Shown one piece after another: positions 22,710 through 27,220 of a stretch of 27,220 nt of DNA. Each line of letters begins with the position of its first letter. The first letter of the stretch is position 1. Source of the stretch: JAFGJQ01 sp052034525 (GTDB lineage: Bacteria > Planctomycetota > Phycisphaerae > UBA1845); NCBI GenBank assembly GCA_052034525.1, contig JBPOIK010000127.1, positions 1 to 27,220 on the forward strand. Direction: 5' to 3'. The notes under the pieces were generated by a model that saw only the letters and a list, made by a program, of their open reading frames with translations, searched no databases and had not been told where the DNA came from. Position numbers and translations under genes: made by a program.

Positions 22710-24866
22710 TTATTCCCGCGGCGTCTCCGGTGCCGAACCGGCCTCCGGCGGGGGAACAACACCATCCTGCGCTCCGGCAGCTTCCGGGAGGGGGCCCAAT
22801 ACAACATCAAAGGAGATCGAGAACAGCCAGTCCGACGCGATGGATTCATCCGTCAACGGGTCCACCTCCGCCGTCTGAGCCGTCTGACCACCCGCCATCC
22901 CGCCTGAGCCGGTTGGCGGTGGTTTCGGGCCGAAACTCGGTCCAGTCGGATCGCCGAATCCCGGAGGACCGCTGAAACCGGGCGGTCCGCTCAAGGGCGG
23001 CTTGGACGGCGCTTTGCGATCCTTGGGCCTGGTCCCTCCGCCCCCGGAATCCTTGGACCCGCCGACTTTCTGCACCTCGGTCAACGCAACACGGTTGACG
23101 TACAGATCCAGACCCGGTTTGCGGCCGACCTCTCGGAGGGCCTTCTGAAAGTGATTGCGGATGAAGAGCGCCGCCCTGGAGGAGACCGGCGTTCGACACT
23201 GCAGCCGGACCAGGAACCCTTTCGCCGGTCCGGCCCCGGAGGCCAGCAGCGACTCCGGCGTGTCCTGGGATACGTCCAGGAACTCGGACTCGTGGCTCGG
23301 GTCGCTGAGATCGTCGATGTAGTAGATCTGAAACTCCTCGACATACACCACCTGGCGCGTGGCGCGGGGACCCAGCGCCTTGAACGCCGCGGCGTATTCC
23401 TCCGGTGAACGGGTTTCCACCAACGATTCCGGTATCGGCAGCGCATCATGCACGATCTGGAGGATCCGCGGCAACACCGCCTTGTTGTCCTGCAACGCCC
23501 TCATCTGGGCGATTTTCTCCTCCTCGGATCGGCCGCCCTGAGAGACCGTGTTGTATTCGTTCTGCAGCGTCTGCCAGGCATTCAGGATGCTTCGGGACCA
23601 GGAAGCCGACGACCCGCTCCGCGGCGTCCGGATGAAGTCCTCCGCATCTTGTGCCGACACGAACGTCCGGCCCGACCCCGCGTCCGCCAGCGCCCCTTTG
23701 TCCCACGAGTACCGCATCCATACCATGCCCGCCGCCAGCAGCAGACACGCCGCCGCCGCCCCGAAGAACGGCCGCTTTTTGCGCCAGGCCACCTGCCGCG
23801 CGATTTCCGGCGGCAACAGGTTCGTCTCGATCTTGGTCAGCCCCAGGCCCTGAAGGGCCAGACCGTAGGCCACGGCGAAATTCGGCAGCCGGCTCTTGAA
23901 CTCGTCGTCGTCCACGCCCGGACCAAACTGCATCTTGTCAAACGCCTTGGGGTGCTCCACGTCCAGTTGCAGGTTCTGCTGCAGATACTTCTGAAGCACG
24001 GGCAGAGTAAACGCGTTACCCACCCCGATGATTTTCGTAAGCTCCGCGTCGCGGTGGGCGGACGTGAACCTCCCGATGGAACGTTGCAGCTCCTGCACCA
24101 GATCGGCGAACACCGGACGCATGGCCTGGAAAATGCGCCGGGCATACTTGCTCGTCGCCGCCTGACGCTTGAGGTTCTCCGCCTTGGAAAACGACAGTTT
24201 GAAGGCCTTGACCAGCGCCTCCGTGAAGTTGTTGCCGCCGATCGGAATCGACCGTGTCCACAGCGTCTCCCGGCCGGCCAGAATCAGATCCGTGCTCTCG
24301 GTGCCGATGTTCATCAGCACCGTGGTGCCCTCGCCCAGCAACCCGTCGAACAGCGCCGCGTTGTAAAGGGCCAACGGGGCCAGTTGCACCATCCCCGGCT
24401 CAACCCCCGCGACTTCGAAGTGGCTCAGGTAGTCGCGAATGAGCTCCCGCTTCATCGCGAAAATGCCGACCTGAATCTCCGGCGCCCCCTCCTCCTGGAA
24501 GGTCTGGTAGTCCCAAACCACCTCATCCATGTCGAACGGAATCTGCTGGCCCGCTTCGTATCGCACCAGATCGGGAATCTTCTTGGCGTCCACCGGCGGC
24601 AACGGCGAAAAGCGAGCCAGCGTATGCTGGCCCGGCACGCTCACCACGATCTGGTCGGACGATATGTCATTCTGCGACAGAAACCTCTGGAGGGCCTGGG
24701 TGATCTTCAGGTCGCGATCCGCGCTCGAGTCCGTCAGGATCGTTTCATGCTCGACGTAGGTCTGGCCCACAACCTCCACCAGACCCTCCGTCAGGGCGCG
24801 CAAGCGAATGGCTTTCAGCGCGCTTCTCCCGACGTCGATTCCCCAGACTGTCTGACCGCCGGCCAT
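22710..24866 (-). CDS. pilM: PilM-type actin-like pilus assembly ATPase with fused PilN-like membrane segment
   Basis: This encodes 718 residues. GGAGGAG lies five bases before the ATG. Residues 1-345 are PilM, the cytoplasmic actin-fold protein of the type IV pilus alignment complex: GIDVGRSALKAIRL (9-22), VVSVPGQHTLAR, IPFDMDEVVWDY, LMNIGTESTDL (184-194) and IIGVGNAFTLP (279-289). Directly after it comes ETNLLPPEIARQ (347-358), which matches the NLLP docking motif at the start of PilN. A membrane helix (about 366-384) and a periplasmic region of about 220 residues follow, then a Gly/Pro/Phe-rich stretch (SGPPGFSGPPGFGDP, about 640-665) and a tail. In most bacteria PilM and PilN are separate and PilM has no membrane helix. 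It is the first gene of the operon, divergent from the tRNA methylthiotransferase gene by 69 bases. Confidence 0.9.
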   Translation of the reverse strand: MAGGQTVWGIDVGRSALKAIRLRALTEGLVEVVGQTYVEHETILTDSSADRDLKITQALQRFLSQNDISSDQIVVSVPGQHTLARFSPLPPVDAKKIPDLVRYEAGQQIPFDMDEVVWDYQTFQEEGAPEIQVGIFAMKRELIRDYLSHFEVAGVEPGMVQLAPLALYNAALFDGLLGEGTTVLMNIGTESTDLILAGRETLWTRSIPIGGNNFTEALVKAFKLSFSKAENLKRQAATSKYARRIFQAMRPVFADLVQELQRSIGRFTSAHRDAELTKIIGVGNAFTLPVLQKYLQQNLQLDVEHPKAFDKMQFGPGVDDDEFKSRLPNFAVAYGLALQGLGLTKIETNLLPPEIARQVAWRKKRPFFGAAAACLLLAAGMVWMRYSWDKGALADAGSGRTFVSAQDAEDFIRTPRSGSSASWSRSILNAWQTLQNEYNTVSQGGRSEEEKIAQMRALQDNKAVLPRILQIVHDALPIPESLVETRSPEEYAAAFKALGPRATRQVVYVEEFQIYYIDDLSDPSHESEFLDVSQDTPESLLASGAGPAKGFLVRLQCRTPVSSRAALFIRNHFQKALREVGRKPGLDLYVNRVALTEVQKVGGSKDSGGGGTRPKDRKAPSKPPLSGPPGFSGPPGFGDPTGPSFGPKPPPTGSGGMAGGQTAQTAEVDPLTDESIASDWLFSISFDVVLGPLPEAAGAQDGVVPPPEAGSAPETPRE

Positions 24867-24898
24867 GGCATCTCCTCCGGGCCAACTCCGCCCCGACG

Positions 24899-24927
24899 TT
24901 GTCCGTACCCCCGTCCGGGAGTAGACT
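24899..24927 (+). promoter_or_regulatory. Candidate promoter of the mtaB gene, leaderless spacing
   Basis: TTGTCC (24899-24904) and TAGACT (24922-24927) are 17 bases apart, each matching four of six consensus positions. Eight bases separate the -10 box from the ATG at 24936. The interval is only 69 bp between divergent genes, so the pilM promoter must overlap or lie nearby. GAGG five bases before the ATG could alternatively serve as a weak ribosome site. Confidence 0.4.
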
Positions 24928-24935
24928 GAGGCCTT

Positions 24936-26474
24936 ATGGGCGGCAAGTATCGGCTAACCACGCTGGGCTGTAAAGTCAATCAATACGAGTCCCAATTGCT
25001 CCGCGAAACCCTCGAATCCCTGGGGTTCGCCGCCGCCGGACCCACGGACGAACCCGACCTGGCCATCGTCAACACCTGCGCCGTCACCGCCTCGGCCACC
25101 CGCAAAAGCCGCCAGTCCATCCGACGCCTCGCCCGCCAGGGACGAGTGCCGACCGTGGTGGTCGGATGCGGCGCCTCTGCCGCGACGGCATCCCTGCAAA
25201 GCATCCCCGGCGTCATTGCCGTGCTCGGGCACGATCAGAACGTACATCTGGCCCTGCGTCGCGTCGTGACCGATCCGTTACACTCAGGTTGGGTTTGCCG
25301 GCATCATGCGGAGGACGCGGGCCGTTTCGCTGCCGCCTGCGGCTCGTCCTACCCGGACGAATCGGCGGTCGGGAATGACGTACGTATGAGAGCAACCGCT
25401 CCGCCGCGGATTGCCCGAGTATCGGAGGAGACGGACCAGACACCCGCCTCCAATACGATTATTCCCAGTCGTTCACCGGCTGTCAAGAATGCCGACGGAA
25501 CCGATCGAGCAACCATCCGCGCCTTCGCCGGCCACCAGCGGGCGTTCCTGAAGGTGCAGGATGGGTGCGACGCCAACTGCACCTACTGCATCATCCCCCG
25601 CCTGCGGCCCGTCCTGCGCTGGAAACCGCTTTCCATCGCCGTGTCGGAGGCCCGCGACCTCGTGCGGGCCGGACACAAAGAGATCGTCATCACCGGCATC
25701 CACCTCGGCGCCTACGGCCGGCCCACGGCCCGCCACCGACGGCATGACCCCGCCACCAACCCCCTGGCCGACCTGGTCGAGGCTCTCGCCGCCGTGCAGG
25801 GTCTGGTTCGCCTCCGTTTGTCCAGCCTGGAACCGGGAGACGTGGACAACCGCCTGCTGGCAGTCCTGCGGCGGAACCCCTGCTGCGCGCCCCACCTCCA
25901 CCTGCCCTTGCAATCCGGCAGCGATGCCGTCCTCCGCCGCATGAACCGACAATACACCGCCGGGCAGTTCCAGGCCATGATCGACCGGGTGCGGACCGCA
26001 CTGGACCGGCCGGCCATCAGCACGGATATCGTGGTGGGTTTCCCGGGCGAATCAGACGCCGATTTCGAGAAGACCCTGACGATCACCCGCCAAAGCGGCT
26101 TCTGCAAGGTTCACTCTTTCCCGTTCAGCCCGCGCCCGGGCACGGCGGCCGCCAAGTGGAGCCGTGACTTCATCCCGGCGGATGTCGTGCGCCACCGCAT
26201 GGCCCGCCTCGCCGAACTGGAGCGGGAAACGGCCCTCGCGTTCCGCCGGCACTTCATCGGCCGCACGGAACGGGTGATCATCGAAGCCGGTGACGACGAA
26301 AACGCTCCGCCGCCCGCTCCCGACGGCTCCGCGTGGCGTCACGGCCGCACCGATCGCTACTTTCCCGTCTGGTTCCAAGCTGCTGAGGCCGCGCCGGGCG
26401 ACGTGGTGGCGGTCCGCATCGAAAACGTATCCGGCGGCCGCGTCCGGGGCACGGTTACAAAAACCCTCCGATAG
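24936..26474 (+). CDS. mtaB: tRNA methylthiotransferase, MtaB (MiaB-like) family
   Basis: This encodes 512 residues. Radical-SAM methylthiotransferases of the MtaB type add a methylthio group to t6A37 in tRNAs reading ANN codons. The N-terminal cluster domain has Cys12 (TTLGCKVNQYESQ), Cys48 (NTCAVTASATRKSRQ) and Cys78 (VVGCGAS). The radical-SAM cluster is C211-x3-C215-x2-C218 in KVQDGCDANCTYCIIP. SSLEPGDVD, HLHLPLQSGSDAVLRRMNR and STDIVVGFPGESDADF are family hallmarks. A TRAM-like C-terminus ends the protein. Two oddities: about 80 residues of low-complexity sequence (about 112-195) separate the two cluster domains, longer than usual, and the segment after CIIP reads RLRP where YxRG is normal. 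The TTLGCKVNQ start favours MtaB over MiaB or RimO. Confidence 0.9.
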   Translation: MGGKYRLTTLGCKVNQYESQLLRETLESLGFAAAGPTDEPDLAIVNTCAVTASATRKSRQSIRRLARQGRVPTVVVGCGASAATASLQSIPGVIAVLGHDQNVHLALRRVVTDPLHSGWVCRHHAEDAGRFAAACGSSYPDESAVGNDVRMRATAPPRIARVSEETDQTPASNTIIPSRSPAVKNADGTDRATIRAFAGHQRAFLKVQDGCDANCTYCIIPRLRPVLRWKPLSIAVSEARDLVRAGHKEIVITGIHLGAYGRPTARHRRHDPATNPLADLVEALAAVQGLVRLRLSSLEPGDVDNRLLAVLRRNPCCAPHLHLPLQSGSDAVLRRMNRQYTAGQFQAMIDRVRTALDRPAISTDIVVGFPGESDADFEKTLTITRQSGFCKVHSFPFSPRPGTAAAKWSRDFIPADVVRHRMARLAELERETALAFRRHFIGRTERVIIEAGDDENAPPPAPDGSAWRHGRTDRYFPVWFQAAEAAPGDVVAVRIENVSGGRVRGTVTKTLR

Positions 26475-26556
26475 AGTAATAGTCTCCGCACAATCGGCAT
26501 AGTAAGGTGTCGAGCAGGTGTGGGACGCTGATCGGCCGCACGCAGAGGGACATGCC

Positions 26557-27220
26557 ATGTCGGCTTTCACCTGCCCCGGCTGCAATACCCGGTTCCGTCT
26601 GCCTCCCGGCGCCGAGGGCCGGAAGGTTCGCTGCACGAAATGTGGTCGGGTTTCCCAGGTGCCTGCAAAAGCAGGGGACGCCGGCCCCATTCCGCTGGCT
26701 GGCGAGCCGGATGACTTCTTCGACGAGGCGGCGGCCGCCGCGACCCGATCCCGCGAGCCGGCGCCCGGCAGCCAGATCGTGGTCCACGATCCCGCCGTCT
26801 CGAATCGGCGCGTGCTGGAGGAGGCGGAGGAGATGGTGCGGGTCGGTCGCTCGCCGGATCGTCGCACGCCCGGCCGCGGGTTCTGGGCCGACGTGGGCTG
26901 GAGCTTCTTCTTTGTGACCACGCCGAACAACGCCGTCACGTTCATGGTGGTCTGGGGCATGTCGTTGATGGCCGGGATCGCTGGAGCGATCCCCGGGATT
27001 GGGATTCTGTCTTTCCTCATCAACGGTCTTATCTGTGCGTTTCTGCTGAACTGCGTTTCAGAGTCGGCCGGCGGCGATGACGATCTCCCCTCTCTGCGGT
27101 TCTCGGATGGCTGGTGGGAAGATTTCGTCCGTCCCATGTTCAAGTTCCTGGGTTTGTTTTTGGTGCTGGCCATGCCGTCGCTGCTGTATCTGAGCATTGC
27201 CGTCGGCAGGACGTCCCAGG
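26557..27220 (+). CDS. Zinc-ribbon membrane protein, truncated by the window edge
   Basis: This encodes 221 residues to the edge. The ATG at 26557 is preceded by GAGGG. An ATG at 26552 is in another frame. The N-terminus is an MJ0042-type zinc ribbon: CPGC (6-9) and CTKC (26-29) with FRLPPGAEGRKVRC between. A flexible acidic and Ala-rich linker follows (35-105). Then come two or more membrane helices, about 125-145 and 147-167 (MVVWGMSLMAGIAGAI and ILSFLINGLICAFLL), an acidic loop with FSDGWWEDF, and a third helix from about 195. Planctomycetes encode many such zinc-ribbon plus multi-helix proteins of unknown function. It lies 82 bases after mtaB on the same strand. Confidence 0.75.
   Translation, partial: MSAFTCPGCNTRFRLPPGAEGRKVRCTKCGRVSQVPAKAGDAGPIPLAGEPDDFFDEAAAAATRSREPAPGSQIVVHDPAVSNRRVLEEAEEMVRVGRSPDRRTPGRGFWADVGWSFFFVTTPNNAVTFMVVWGMSLMAGIAGAIPGIGILSFLINGLICAFLLNCVSESAGGDDDLPSLRFSDGWWEDFVRPMFKFLGLFLVLAMPSLLYLSIAVGRTSQ

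Noticed and set aside
23448..24929. Long plus-strand open frame opposite pilM
   Set aside because: Composition is typical of antisense translation, and PilM motifs on the minus strand are clear.
26052..27197. Minus-strand open frame opposite mtaB and the zinc-ribbon gene
   Set aside because: It spans two recognisable plus-strand genes and has no ribosome site or family motif.

Overview
The window reads as a high-GC chromosome segment from a diderm bacterium, most likely a planctomycete-type lineage (Phycisphaerae or a relative). This placement is inference. It rests on the choice-of-anchor-Q end motif DMGAYEY, very large pilus proteins with Gly/Pro/Phe-rich tails, an outer-membrane porin-like protein, a Kdo-pathway isomerase and an MJ0042-type zinc-ribbon membrane protein. 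No rRNA, tRNA, CRISPR array, transposase or phage gene was seen.

Layout. (1) 1-2339, minus strand: a frame-broken remnant of an anchor-Q/RHS protein running off the left edge, a small lipoprotein-like gene, and a signal-peptide/poly-proline/beta-barrel gene with a terminator. (2) 2340-3156: a long gene-free divergent region with an AT-rich patch and three perfect inverted repeats ahead of the next operon. (3) 3157-11663, plus strand: a compact ten-gene chemosensory operon, cheW-cheA-cheW-cheD-HDOD-cheY-cheX-cheR-cheD-cheB, with several 4-base stop/start overlaps and no receptor (MCP) gene. (4) 15731-11674, minus strand, convergent with cheB: kdsD/kpsF-type isomerase, a family 2 glycosyltransferase and a secreted phosphoesterase-like/PQQ-propeller protein. 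(5) 24866-15910, minus strand: a four-gene pilus or secretion alignment complex in pilMNOPQ order. It holds a PilM with a fused PilN-like segment, two membrane-anchored periplasmic proteins and a 1079-residue secretin, and it ends at a terminator. (6) 24936-27220, plus strand: an mtaB-type tRNA methylthiotransferase and a truncated zinc-ribbon membrane protein.

How the parts may work together. The che operon encodes a complete excitation and adaptation set: kinase, two adaptors, CheY, a CheX-type phosphatase, methyltransferase, methylesterase and two deamidases. The only surface machine encoded nearby is the PilM-to-secretin complex, and no flagellar gene is visible. A chemosensory system acting on type IV pili is therefore a reasonable hypothesis, but the sequence does not prove it.

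The most unusual points are these. CheA carries a tandem 24-residue repeat between its HPt and dimerisation domains that resembles the c-di-GMP-binding MshEN module. The PilM protein contains an internal NLLP motif followed by a membrane segment, as if PilN had been fused to it. The CheB receiver has lost standard phosphorylation-site residues. The phosphoesterase-like domain has lost most of its metal-binding motifs. Two genes have promoter-like -10 boxes eight bases from their start codons, suggesting leaderless transcripts.
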